Under the pieces are notes generated by a model. The model did not search any database and had not been told where the DNA came from. It saw only the letters and a list, made by a program, of their open reading frames with translations. Of a DNA stretch of 16,656 nucleotides, positions 1 through 7,644 are shown piece by piece. Both the position numbers and the translations under genes were made by a program. Every line of letters begins with the position of its first letter. Position 1 is the stretch's first letter. Location: NCBI GenBank assembly GCA_027483425.1, contig JAIXUR010000444.1, positions 1 to 16,656 of the forward strand, in the 5' to 3' direction. This stretch comes from Cyanobacteriota bacterium (GTDB taxonomy: Bacteria; Cyanobacteriota; Cyanobacteriia; Phormidesmidales; Phormidesmidaceae).

Positions 1-1080
1 CTACCCCGAGTCTTGCCCCAGGTGCCCGCTCCGGTGATTGCGGTGGTGCTGACCATTGGGCTATCGGCCCTCTTCCACCTGCAAACCCATGGCGTGGCGT
101 TGGTCGGGTCGATTCCACCGGGATTTCCGGCCTTTGCCCTGCCCCATCTCTCCCAGGGCATGTCGCTTTGGCCCCATGCCCTCGGCATAGCCCTGATGGC
201 GGTGACCGAATCGATCTCCGCTGGCCGCGCCTTTACCCAGCGGGGCGAACAGCCGCCCGATGCCAATCAGGAACTGCGGGCCTTGGGCCTGGCCAACCTG
301 GTCGGCAGTCTGTTTCAGACCATGCCCGCCGGGGGCGGCACCTCCCAAACCGCCGTTAACGATCAGGCGGGGGCCAAAACCCAAATGGCCGCCCTGGTCA
401 CCGTGGTGGTGGTGGCCCTGACACTGCTGTTTCTGGCTCCCTGGCTCAGCCTCATGCCCCAGGCTACCCTCGGCGCGCTGGTGCTGGTGGCCGCCGCCGG
501 GTTGATCAAGATCCAGAGCTTTCGGGCGATCGCCCAGATTCATCGGGCTGAGCTGGCCTGGGCGATCGTCTCGCTGCTAGGCGTAGTCGGACTGGGCACC
601 CTAAAGGGAATTATCCTGGCGATCGCGATCTCGCTGCTGACCCTGCTCTACCAGGCTAACCATCCCCTGGTGTATGAACTGGGGCGTAAGCCCGGCACTG
701 ATATATTTCGCCCCCTGGCGGATCACCCGGACGATGAAACCTTGCCCGGCCTGCTGATCCTGCGGACCGAAGGACGGCTGACCTTTGCCAGTGCTCCTCA
801 GGTGGCCGACCGCATGCAGGCCCTGGTGGCCGCCGCCTCACCCCAGGTGCTGGTGTTCGACCTCGGGGCCGTACCCGATATTGAATACACGGCGTTGCAA
901 ATGTTGATCGAGGCTGAGGAAAAACGGCGGCTTCAAGATGGAATTTTGCTTTGGCTGGCCCACTTAAATCCAGAGGTACTCCGGGTGATCCGGCGGTCGT
1001 CTTTAGGCAAAACCTTGGGGGAAGACCGGCTGTTTTTTAATGTTGCCCAGGCGGTGGAACACTTTGAGCGATCGCGCTGA
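1..1080 (+). CDS. SulP family inorganic anion transporter with C-terminal STAS domain (5' partial)
   Basis: This is the C-terminal part of a SulP/SLC26-type carrier, a family that moves sulfate, bicarbonate or related anions across the cytoplasmic membrane. The frame is open from the first base, so the true start lies upstream; 359 residues are visible. Residues about 87-125 carry the SulP core signature: DANQEL, LGLANLVGSLFQTMPAGGGT, then AVN and AGAKTQ. Several hydrophobic segments follow between about 125 and 220. Residues about 248-355 form a STAS domain, with the typical strand-loop FDLGAVPDIEYTALQM at about 286-301. The usual FSRSAVN motif reads TSQTAVN here, so the substrate cannot be read from this fragment. 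The gene converges on the sulfatase cassette, which makes sulfate a reasonable guess, but bicarbonate or another anion is equally allowed by the family. Confidence 0.93.
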   Translation, partial: LPRVLPQVPAPVIAVVLTIGLSALFHLQTHGVALVGSIPPGFPAFALPHLSQGMSLWPHALGIALMAVTESISAGRAFTQRGEQPPDANQELRALGLANLVGSLFQTMPAGGGTSQTAVNDQAGAKTQMAALVTVVVVALTLLFLAPWLSLMPQATLGALVLVAAAGLIKIQSFRAIAQIHRAELAWAIVSLLGVVGLGTLKGIILAIAISLLTLLYQANHPLVYELGRKPGTDIFRPLADHPDDETLPGLLILRTEGRLTFASAPQVADRMQALVAAASPQVLVFDLGAVPDIEYTALQMLIEAEEKRRLQDGILLWLAHLNPEVLRVIRRSSLGKTLGEDRLFFNVAQAVEHFERSR

Positions 1081-1171
1081 TACCTCAGGGGCTTTCAAAA
1101 TTTAAATTGTCCTTGGCATCCTCCAAGTGATATCTGGGCCTGAGAGGCGCATTCACGCTGTGCCCTCCTGG

Positions 1172-1200
1172 GCTCCGGGGGGGCACAGGCCCCCCGGAGC
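1172..1200. terminator. GC-rich hairpin between convergent genes
   Basis: Perfect 11-bp inverted repeat GCTCCGGGGGG (1172-1182) and CCCCCCGGAGC (1190-1200) with a 7-nt loop. It sits 91 bp after the SulP stop and 9 bp after the stop of the minus-strand gene at 1210. There is no T-tract on either side, so intrinsic termination is not certain; a bidirectional 3'-end hairpin is the best reading. Confidence 0.5.
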
Positions 1201-1209
1201 TTAACCCGG

Positions 1210-1812
1210 TTAGTACGGGTAGGGGGCATAGGGGTCGGGATAGGGGTAGTAGGGATAGGGGGTAGCGTAGGGAGCGCGAACGGCAGCCCCATAGATGGCG
1301 GCGCGGGCATAGCTGCGTCGGGCCACCCCAGCAACGGAAAGCGGCGTAAAGGGTAGACCGATGATGTCAATAAATAGCGATACGTTATTTCCCATCGCCG
1401 GTATATCCCCATCGATCACGTTGACAGTGTAGGTTAAGTTTCCATTCTCCAAAACCGGATCCTTAAGGACAACCACAACTTGAGTCAAGGTGTCGCCTTC
1501 CAGGATGGAAAGATCGGCATTGGGCGGGTCAGACAGAAAACTGTTGCTGCCCGTACTCCAGAAGGGGATGAAGGTTTCGGTCTCCATATTGCCGGCAATG
1601 CGATTGGGGCGATCACTAAAAAACAGCGTCATCGGGCTAGCCTCAACCAGCGTCAGCTTTTTGGTCGCGGGGTCAAAGGTCATGCTCTTTGACGTTTGCA
1701 CAAACAAAAAATCGGCTTTGTCGCTCCTAGCAGTTTGGCCAAAAGCCGCTTTGAGCGGTGCCAGAGCGGCGGTCAGGGCGGTCAGGGCAATAAAGGTTCG
1801 TCTGTTGGCCAT
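1210..1812 (-). CDS. Exported protein of the FVQT family, copy A, with Tyr/Pro-rich tail (unknown function)
   Basis: A 200-residue exported protein of unknown function. The N-terminus MANRRTFIALTALTAALAP looks like a twin-arginine (Tat) signal, with NRRTFI before the hydrophobic stretch and probable cleavage after AFG or nearby. The mature core begins with FVQT (residues 37-40), then FSDRP (65-69), RIAG, a Trp at 85 and DPPNA (95-99). The last 35 residues hold alternating Pro and Tyr. An AAGGAG ribosome binding site lies 7 nt before the ATG. It aligns without gaps to the lipoprotein at 8524-9126: 29 of 67 residues are identical over the FVQT-to-DPPNALSI core by my hand count. It is the last gene of a same-strand cassette behind the arylsulfatase, 142 bp downstream of it. 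I know no function for the family; a periplasmic partner of the sulfatase is inference. Confidence 0.85.
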   Translation of the reverse strand: MANRRTFIALTALTAALAPLKAAFGQTARSDKADFLFVQTSKSMTFDPATKKLTLVEASPMTLFFSDRPNRIAGNMETETFIPFWSTGSNSFLSDPPNADLSILEGDTLTQVVVVLKDPVLENGNLTYTVNVIDGDIPAMGNNVSLFIDIIGLPFTPLSVAGVARRSYARAAIYGAAVRAPYATPYPYYPYPDPYAPYPY

Positions 1813-1840
1813 GGGTCTACTCCTTGTTAAAGCTTGTTAC

Positions 1841-1859
1841 AACTTGGACTGCGCAAGTT
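1841..1859 (-). promoter_or_regulatory. Dyad AACTTG-N7-CAAGTT upstream of FVQT-A
   Basis: Perfect 6-bp inverted repeat with a 7-bp spacer, about 29 bp before the start codon at 1812. Its size and position would suit a dimeric repressor site, but 6-bp arms can arise by chance and no clear -10/-35 pair was seen beside it. Confidence 0.25.
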
Positions 1860-1954
1860 CAATGATCGTTTAGCTGAATGGTGCAGAAAACTCCCGAAAC
1901 CCTCGTGGACCTCAAAAAAGTTCCTGCACCACTCAGCCAGGCCGCGCGCTGACC

Positions 1955-4513
1955 CTACTCAGAAACGCGATTATTCCGCTGGCTCTGCTCTAACTGCTGA
2001 ATATCAGCCGGGGAGAGCTGAGGGCGATCGATCTTCAACGTCAGGTTATTGAGCGTTCCGTTGAACGCGAAGGGCACCTGATAATCCTGATCGGCCACCG
2101 GGGTACCCGTGTCAGAACCAATGTCGAAGTTCTCGTCCCAGGCCAACGCGAAGGGCAGAGACTTTGGCATCACCTGGGTCGCCACCACCTGACCATCCAC
2201 CTTCAGGGTACCCGTGCCCCCTTGACCCACACCGCTGATGTTGCCGCCGAAGGCGAGGGTGCCCATGCCCAACCCGTCATACTTGAAGTCAAACTCCAGG
2301 GTGTGGTTACCAGGAGACAGCGGTTGGCTGCCCTCCCAGCGGGGGCGCTCCAGATCAACCAGGTTCCAGAGGAACACGGGCTTGCCCTCGAGAAGATAGA
2401 ATCCATAGCCGCCAAAGCGACCGCCCTGGGTGACAATGATGCCGTTTCCACCGCCTGGGGGAATATCCACGTCAGCGGTGTAGGTGTAGGACGTGTTGAG
2501 CAGGCTGGGGGCGTCACCATTTGGGGTGCCTGTCACGGGTCTTGACCAGGAGAACTCGCTACGACCGGCAGCCAAGCTGGGACGCGGCTGGATCAGCCTT
2601 GGGAAAATCGAGTTATCCAGGGGTAGCACCTGATATTTATCCGCCTCTTGCCAGAACAAATCCTGTAGCTCCTTGAGCTTGTCGGGATAGTTGTCGGCAA
2701 CGTTGTCGATCTGGGTCCAGTCTTTGGTCAGATCGTAGAGTTCCCAGGGGTAGTCCAGCGGTGAAGGGGCCTGCTTAATCGTTTGCCAGGGCGGACGGAC
2801 CACTTGAGTGCTGGCGATCCAGCCATCATGGTAGAGCGCGCGATCGCCAAACATCTCAAAGTACTGGGTTTTGTGGGTCGATGGCGCGTTGGCATTCGCC
2901 TTGTCGAAGGTGTACATCATGCTCACCCCCTCGATGGGCTTTTGTGAAATGCCATCGACAACGTCGGGCTGACGGATACCGACCGCCTCCAGAATCGTGG
3001 GCACAATGTCGATCACATGGTGGAACTGGTTGCGAATACCCCCCTTGTCTGTGATGACGGCGGGCCAAGAAATCGCCATCCCCTGCCGCACCCCACCAAA
3101 ATGGGAGGCCACCTGCTTGGTCCAGGAAAAGGGGGTATCAAAGGCCCAAGTCCAGGGGATCGCCATGTGGGCATAGGTCAGATCGCTACCCCAGGCATCG
3201 TAGAAGTTTTTCAACTGCACATCGACGGGCACAGTCACCCCGTTGAATATGGCCACTTCGTTGGGTGTGCCTATCATGGTGCCTTCGGCGCTGTTGCCAT
3301 TGTCGCCGTTGATGTAGATGATCAGGGTGTTATCCAGTTGGCCCATGTCCTCAACGGCCTGAATGACGCGACCGATCTCGTGGTCGGTGTAGGCCACATA
3401 GGCCGCAAAGACCTCCACCTGGCGGAGGAACATCTTCTGCTCGTCGTCCGAAAGGGCCTCCCACCGCTGCAATAGGTCATCGGGCCAGGGCGTGAGTTGG
3501 GCATCGGCAGGAATCACGCCCAATTTTTTCTGGTTCTCGAAGATCTGCTGGCGCAGCTCATTCCAGCCCTGATCAAACAGATGCATGTTGTGGATCTTTT
3601 CAATCCACTCCGGGGTCGGGTTGTGGGGTGAGTGGGTGCCACCTGGCACGTAATAGACAAAGAACGGTTGATCGGGGTTGATCGCCGTGACTCGATGCAT
3701 TTGTTCGATCGCGTCATCGGCCTGGGCCGTGATCAGGTTCCAGGTAGGGTTACCCACGTAGGGGTAGATCGCTGAGGTGTTACGAAATAGGTTGGGCTGC
3801 CACTGGTTGGCATCGCCACCGATGAAGCCATAGAAGTAATCAAAGCCCATGCCGCTGGGCCACTGGTCAAAGGGGCCTGCCTGACTGGCCTGAAACGCCG
3901 GTACGTTGTGATCCTTACCAAACCAGGAAGTCCAGTAGCCATTATCCTTCAGGATCTTGCCGACGGTTGCCTTGTCCCGAGTGATGATCGAGTCATAGCC
4001 TGGAAATCCTGTGGATTGCTCCGAGATCACACCAAAGCCCACCGAGTGGTGGTTGCGGCCCGTAATTAGAGCCGCACGGGTGGGCGAACAGAGGGCCGTG
4101 GAGTTGAAATTGGTATAACGCAGGCCATTTTGGGCAATGCGATCGAGGGCAGGCGTAGGAATGACGCCGCCAAAGGTGCTGGGAACGCCAAAGCCAGAAT
4201 CATCGGTCATGATCAGCAGCACATTGGGTGCCCCCTGGCGTGGGACAACCCGTGGTTGCCAATAGGGCTTAGACTGCGAGACCTCCCGCGCGATCACGCC
4301 GCCAAATTTGCCCACGGGGGGTGGCAGTTGTTCACCACTAATGGACTGGGTGGCACTGGGCGAACCGGGGGTGCCGTAGATCTGTTGAGCGACTAGCGGC
4401 CCATACCAGATCCCGGAAATGAGCACTAAAACGAAAGCTACTGCCCCCGCCAAGAGAGGACTACACCAAGACGGAAGAATACGAGTTAACCAGAGTTGTA
4501 GATTTCTGAACAT
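1955..4513 (-). CDS. Arylsulfatase, type I (formylglycine) sulfatase, membrane-anchored
   Basis: Hydrolyses organic sulfate esters to free sulfate outside the cytoplasm. I choose ATG 4513 (852 aa) because GGAG lies 6 nt before it; the longer GTG start at 4525 would overlap that site. Counting from this Met, a hydrophobic anchor spans about 19-36 without a lipobox. The sulfatase domain holds the Asp pair of LLIMTDDSGFG (104-105), the formylglycine signature CSPTRAALITGR with Cys142 and Arg146, GKDHN (Lys200, His202), GGTHSPHN (His294) and NGDNGNSAEG (Asp404, Asn405). The GPFD and FDYFYGFIGGD blocks place it in the large AtsA-like bacterial subgroup. Residues about 640-840 form a Gly-rich beta-sandwich-like C-terminal domain, as in that subgroup. 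Activity needs a formylglycine-generating enzyme, which is not in this window. The DUF1254 gene lies upstream on the same strand and FVQT-A downstream. Substrate unknown. Confidence 0.95.
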   Translation of the reverse strand: MFRNLQLWLTRILPSWCSPLLAGAVAFVLVLISGIWYGPLVAQQIYGTPGSPSATQSISGEQLPPPVGKFGGVIAREVSQSKPYWQPRVVPRQGAPNVLLIMTDDSGFGVPSTFGGVIPTPALDRIAQNGLRYTNFNSTALCSPTRAALITGRNHHSVGFGVISEQSTGFPGYDSIITRDKATVGKILKDNGYWTSWFGKDHNVPAFQASQAGPFDQWPSGMGFDYFYGFIGGDANQWQPNLFRNTSAIYPYVGNPTWNLITAQADDAIEQMHRVTAINPDQPFFVYYVPGGTHSPHNPTPEWIEKIHNMHLFDQGWNELRQQIFENQKKLGVIPADAQLTPWPDDLLQRWEALSDDEQKMFLRQVEVFAAYVAYTDHEIGRVIQAVEDMGQLDNTLIIYINGDNGNSAEGTMIGTPNEVAIFNGVTVPVDVQLKNFYDAWGSDLTYAHMAIPWTWAFDTPFSWTKQVASHFGGVRQGMAISWPAVITDKGGIRNQFHHVIDIVPTILEAVGIRQPDVVDGISQKPIEGVSMMYTFDKANANAPSTHKTQYFEMFGDRALYHDGWIASTQVVRPPWQTIKQAPSPLDYPWELYDLTKDWTQIDNVADNYPDKLKELQDLFWQEADKYQVLPLDNSIFPRLIQPRPSLAAGRSEFSWSRPVTGTPNGDAPSLLNTSYTYTADVDIPPGGGNGIIVTQGGRFGGYGFYLLEGKPVFLWNLVDLERPRWEGSQPLSPGNHTLEFDFKYDGLGMGTLAFGGNISGVGQGGTGTLKVDGQVVATQVMPKSLPFALAWDENFDIGSDTGTPVADQDYQVPFAFNGTLNNLTLKIDRPQLSPADIQQLEQSQRNNRVSE

Positions 4514-4546
4514 TGACGTCTCCACACGTGTTTGACCGGCTCTAGA

Positions 4547-4670
4547 TATTGGCTAATAGCAAATCCGAGTTACACAACCCCGATTCGAAACCGATACCTC
4601 GTAGGGAGCATTGCAGTGCAATGCCCCTACAAACCGGGGGTATACAGATAGGATTTGGTATAAAGCAATG
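4547..4670. mobile_element. MITE-like palindromic element, 124 bp
   Basis: Imperfect terminal inverted repeats: 4547-4566 (ends CAAATCC) and 4651-4670 (begins GGATTTGG) match at 15 of 20 positions. Between them lies a near-perfect palindrome at 4601-4630, GTAGGGAGCATTGCA then G then TGCAATGCCCCTAC, with one bulged base. Intergenic palindromes flanked by GGATTTGGTAT-type ends are common in cyanobacterial genomes. No target duplication was seen and no coding sequence fits inside. It separates the DUF1254 gene from the sulfatase gene. Confidence 0.5.
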
Positions 4671-4761
4671 TTTTGAGAAAGGGCGAACTCCTGGACTAAA
4701 AGCAAAGGAGCACTACGAGCCGCAAAAACTCATCCGTGCCGTCCGCTGGAACGGTGGCCTT

Positions 4762-4799
4762 GGGCTGCTCACTGGGCAGTACGACCCAACGAGCAGCCC
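4762..4799 (-). terminator. Hairpin just after the DUF1254 gene
   Basis: Perfect 9-bp arms GGGCTGCTC (4762-4770) and GAGCAGCCC (4791-4799), with a possible inner GGG/CCC pairing. It starts 6 bp past the stop codon of the minus-strand gene at 4806. No U-tract follows, so it may mark a 3' end or protect the transcript rather than terminate it. Confidence 0.4.
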
Positions 4800-4805
4800 G
4801 ACCCA

Positions 4806-6341
4806 TCACGGCTGGAGTTCGATCTCTCCGGGTCGCCAGGTCTTATCGAACCATGGCTCCAGCGGGCCGTAGAGGCGCAGGATCATGAACCAGCCCTTGC
4901 CCGGAATCGTCTGCACCCAGTTCTTCTCCATGCCCGGCGGGGCCTTGGGGCCAAACCAGACGTCCACCGAGCCGTCGGCATTGGTTTTGAAGCCCTCGTC
5001 CTGGCTGCTCACGCTAGGTGCCTGCTGGTCGGTCTGCAGCATCGAGCGCGTCTGGCTGTCGTAGACGATCACCGACCAGAAATCCTTCACCGGAATGTTC
5101 GGCGGCAGGCGCAGCTTATACATCTTGCCGCCGTCGAAGGGGTTGCCATTCGAGTCCAGGGAGGCCCACGGGTACTGTGAGCCCTGGCCGACCATTTTCT
5201 CTTCCATCGCCGGGGTCACGCCGGTGGCGAAATAGTAGTAGAAGGCCGCTCCATCCAGGTTGGCAACACCGGGGGAGACTTCGAACCGATAGCCACCGAA
5301 GAACGGCAAGCGCCATGAGCTGCGTGGGGAGCTGTTGGGGTAGAAGAAGGCTTCTGGGTTGCGAATCTTGAAGGCGAGTGTTCGCGCCGTCACCGCACCG
5401 ATATTGGCGGCGTCGGTCAGGATAGTCTTCATGCGCTCGTCGGGGTTGAAGGGCTGGCCCTTGACGATGCCGATCGAAGCGAAGAGGCCCAGCGTGGTGG
5501 GGTCGGAACCCTCCGGCGGTTCTTCCTGAATCACCTGGTTCAGCAGGGGCCAGAACGAGTAGTCACCCGGAGCGACGAAGTTCGCTGGTACGCCCGAGGC
5601 ATTGGCAAAGGTGATCGGCGGCGGGTTGGCCGCATCGGCTAGCGGGTAGATCTTCAGGTTCTGCTTGACCGACTCCACCCCTGGCACGGGTGAACCGTCA
5701 ACGAGGAAGGACCGGAATACCAGCCAGTTGCCGTAGGTGTTCGGTCGTACGACAAAATAGCCTGCTGGGATCTCGCCCTCGTACCCCGGTGGAAGAACCA
5801 GGTACTTGCCGCCATTGCCCTTGTCGTCACCAGTGATGCCGACGTCGACCACCCAGCGATACCAGAAGTCATTGATGGTTCCCAGAACCTTGGGGGGAAT
5901 TTCGACGGCCAACGGCCCCTGCTTAGTATCGAGCCAGATAAAGCTGTAGATCGTGTTGTCGTTGGCCGTCAGTTCCACGGTCTTCGAATCGACCAGGGTC
6001 TCCCAGATCACGTTGGTCTGGTTGTCGGGCCCAAACTGGCGTATCGAATCGCGCATACCCGCCTGGTTGACGATCGGGATGGCCAGCAGATAGGCCTGCA
6101 GCGCCCGCGAGCGATCCAGGTTGTCGTAGATCTTTTCGATGGTGTCGGTGGTCGGGACGCCATCGGACAGGTTCAGTGTGCCGATCGAGGTATCGAGCCG
6201 GTTGGGCGTGGCCACCCCCGGCGCGATCGCCGTCGTCATCCGAAAGGTCTGGGCCGAAGCCATCGTAACAACACCCGTGACCAGGATCGTGACAATGGCT
6301 GTCACAACCATCCACATTCGCAGTTTTCTAAACGCCATCAT
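4806..6341 (-). CDS. Secreted DUF1254/DUF1214 domain protein (unknown function)
   Basis: A 511-residue exported protein. The signal peptide is MMAFRKLRMW followed by a hydrophobic run to about residue 27 and ASA|Q at 28-31. DUF1254 covers about 105-233 (VIWETLVDSKTVELTANDNT, then FWYRWVVDVGITG and FVVRPNTY). DUF1214 covers about 385-500 (YKLRLPPNIPVKDFWSVIVY, then WVQTIPGKGWFMILRLYGP). Both domains are complete and in the usual order. Two adjacent ATG codons (6341 and 6338) are possible; a purine-rich GAAGAG lies just upstream. DUF1254 proteins are widespread in proteobacteria and have no settled biochemical function. Same strand and shared export with the arylsulfatase suggest a common setting, but about 290 bp and a MITE-like element lie between them, so a single transcript is not assured. 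Confidence 0.92.
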   Translation of the reverse strand: MMAFRKLRMWMVVTAIVTILVTGVVTMASAQTFRMTTAIAPGVATPNRLDTSIGTLNLSDGVPTTDTIEKIYDNLDRSRALQAYLLAIPIVNQAGMRDSIRQFGPDNQTNVIWETLVDSKTVELTANDNTIYSFIWLDTKQGPLAVEIPPKVLGTINDFWYRWVVDVGITGDDKGNGGKYLVLPPGYEGEIPAGYFVVRPNTYGNWLVFRSFLVDGSPVPGVESVKQNLKIYPLADAANPPPITFANASGVPANFVAPGDYSFWPLLNQVIQEEPPEGSDPTTLGLFASIGIVKGQPFNPDERMKTILTDAANIGAVTARTLAFKIRNPEAFFYPNSSPRSSWRLPFFGGYRFEVSPGVANLDGAAFYYYFATGVTPAMEEKMVGQGSQYPWASLDSNGNPFDGGKMYKLRLPPNIPVKDFWSVIVYDSQTRSMLQTDQQAPSVSSQDEGFKTNADGSVDVWFGPKAPPGMEKNWVQTIPGKGWFMILRLYGPLEPWFDKTWRPGEIELQP

Positions 6342-6531
6342 TTACTCTTCGTCCTTATGTTCAGGCAACGGATATACGGAACCTTTCACTTGAAACCCTA
6401 GTTTTGGAAATATCGTTGAAAAGCTTGTTGGCCAGCAGTTACAAGCGACCTAGAACATCTTCAAAACTCGAGGCCTCACCATGGGCAGGTTTTAGATGCA
6501 ACCCTCTCAGGGAGGAAATTCCGAAGACTTA

Positions 6532-6590
6532 CCCCCTTGGATAATAAAATATGGCACAAAATAGCGTCTTGTCATTTCGTGACAAGGGGG
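6532..6590. promoter_or_regulatory. Nested dyads upstream of the DUF1254 gene
   Basis: Perfect 8-bp arms CCCCCTTG (6532-6539) and CAAGGGGG (6583-6590) overlap a second hairpin, CTTGTCA (6568-6574), TTTCG loop, TGACAAG (6580-6586). The two foldings compete for the CAAG segment. The AT-rich ATAATAAAATAT lies between the outer arms. This could be an operator or a switching RNA structure; no regulator is encoded nearby. Confidence 0.35.
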
Positions 6591-6614
6591 AGGAAGTTAC
6601 AAACCTTTAATAAA

Positions 6615-6776
6615 TCAGCCCTCCCCAGGTGCGATCGACCATCCAGCGTTTTTTACATCTGGTAGTGCCTGCCATTGCACCTCCTCCTCCAGCCGATGCA
6701 GGATGGCGTTGAATACGTCCTAAGGCTCCAAGCGGATGTTCGCAAGGAGTGCTGACCCTGCCTCCCTACCTGGAGG
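6615..6776 (-). pseudogene. Remnant of an IS5/DUF4096-like transposase N-terminus
   Basis: On the minus strand one frame reads NIRLEP, an in-frame TAG (6722-6720), then DVFNAILHRLEEEVQWQALP, and ends at a TGA (6617-6615). The pattern V-F-N-A-I, then Q-W-x-A-L-P matches the N-terminal helix-turn-helix part of IS5-type transposases, where WR-x-LP precedes a DFP-W block. That block is missing here, and the stop codon and lack of a downstream domain show decay. The match is short and was made by eye, so it could be chance. Confidence 0.35.
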
Positions 6777-6845
6777 ATTGTCTTTCGCAAAAATCTCCCC
6801 AAGACCGGTGCTCACCGGGAACTGATTGGAACTCGCCGCCATCCG

Positions 6846-7292
6846 TTACAGCTCCAAGTCCAGGGGCTCCTCGAAGATCTCGGCATCACAGAACGGGCAG
6901 ACTTGGGGGAGTTGTCGAGGGTCAAGGGGCGTTTCTCTCCCCACCAGGTTCAACCCATCCTGGTAGGCCTTAGCGATAGCGTCAGGCAAGTGAGGTTTCA
7001 AACTGGGGTTTTCAGATAGGTGATCACGAATGCGCTCCCGCTGCTCCTTGATAGTGTAGAACCAGCTTTTGGAACGAGCTTCGGGTTGATAGCGCCATTT
7101 GAGGAGATGCCCCAGCAGTACCCCCAAACGGTTGCGAAGCTCTTGGCGCTGTTGCTTGCCCAACGAATCCAACTCCTCAACCAAGTTCTCAATATCCACC
7201 TGTTCCCATTGCTGAGCTTGCAATAGCGCTATCTGGCGTTGCGTCCAGGCGTAAAAGTCCTGGTCGTAGAGGGTAGTGGTTTGCATGGGCAT
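6846..7292 (-). CDS. DUF29 family protein
   Basis: A 148-residue soluble protein of the DUF29 family, which is greatly expanded in cyanobacteria and has no established function. The family pattern is clear: LYDQDFYAWTQRQIALLQ at 8-25, DIENLVEELDSLGKQQRQEL at 33-52, LLGHLLKWRYQPEARS at 59-74 and SWFYTIKEQRERIRDHLSENPSLK at 75-98. The C-terminus has CPFC, where many relatives have CPY; two cysteines two residues apart are slightly unusual but do not make a zinc site alone. Two ATG starts (7292 and 7286) are possible and no clear ribosome binding site was seen. It is surrounded by intergenic repeats and shows no operon partner. Confidence 0.88.
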   Translation of the reverse strand: MPMQTTTLYDQDFYAWTQRQIALLQAQQWEQVDIENLVEELDSLGKQQRQELRNRLGVLLGHLLKWRYQPEARSKSWFYTIKEQRERIRDHLSENPSLKPHLPDAIAKAYQDGLNLVGRETPLDPRQLPQVCPFCDAEIFEEPLDLEL

Positions 7293-7644
7293 TACCGCGC
7301 GGGTTGAGCTAAGCGTATCCAGCTAATAACATATCCTGAGAGGCTGTTTGAAAAAGGGTATCCCTGAGTTCTACTTAGCTGACTGGCTACCGTAAATGGC
7401 CTGAGGCATGGGCCACCTTGACGCGCTTTCGCGATATAAGGTAAAACTCTCCCAGGCTTTTCAAACCACCTCTGACCAAGGATGCTGAACTCAGCCCAGC
7501 GGGTCTGTCACCTCAAAACCCTGCCTGAGTCATGAGCTGGAACCCTCTTATTCTGACATTTTTGGGGCAGCCTGGTCGACGTATCAATCAGATGATTTTG
7601 GTAAAGTAGCATAGCTGTCTCGGCTATCTACAGTCACAACACCC
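7293..7644. other. Divergent intergenic stretch between DUF29 and DUF202 genes
   Basis: No gene seen. It carries the MITE-like element at 7339-7473. The 170 bp to its right should hold the DUF202 promoter; candidates are weak and none is called. Confidence 0.55.
7339..7473. mobile_element. MITE-like element, 135 bp
   Basis: Terminal inverted repeats AGAGGCTGTTTGAAAA (7339-7354) and TTTTCAAACCACCTCT (7458-7473) match at 14 of 16 positions. Such ends resemble those of IS4/IS5-type elements. The interior has no open frame worth calling. No target-site duplication was identified, so the exact borders are uncertain. A transposase elsewhere in the genome would have to move it. Confidence 0.5.

Larger units (their letters stand above)
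6342..6845. other. Intergenic stretch upstream of the DUF1254 gene
   Basis: No intact gene seen. It holds the nested dyads at 6532-6590 and a decayed transposase fragment at 6615-6776. The promoter of the minus-strand DUF1254 gene should lie in its left half, but I could not fix a -10/-35 pair. Confidence 0.6.

Noticed and set aside
61..543. 160-codon open frame on the minus strand
   Set aside because: It lies opposite the SulP coding sequence, is rich in Gly/His/Gln as expected of antisense GC-rich DNA, and has no family features.
3017..3475. 152-codon open frame on the plus strand
   Set aside because: It is fully inside the sulfatase gene on the opposite strand, whose motifs are intact.
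4438..4470. CSPLL near the sulfatase N-terminus as a second modification site
   Set aside because: It lacks the Arg and the TGR end of the formylglycine signature and lies at the membrane anchor; the real site is Cys142.
4549..4872. 107-codon frame between the sulfatase and DUF1254 genes
   Set aside because: It runs through the MITE-like palindrome and the end of the DUF1254 gene and lacks a ribosome binding site.
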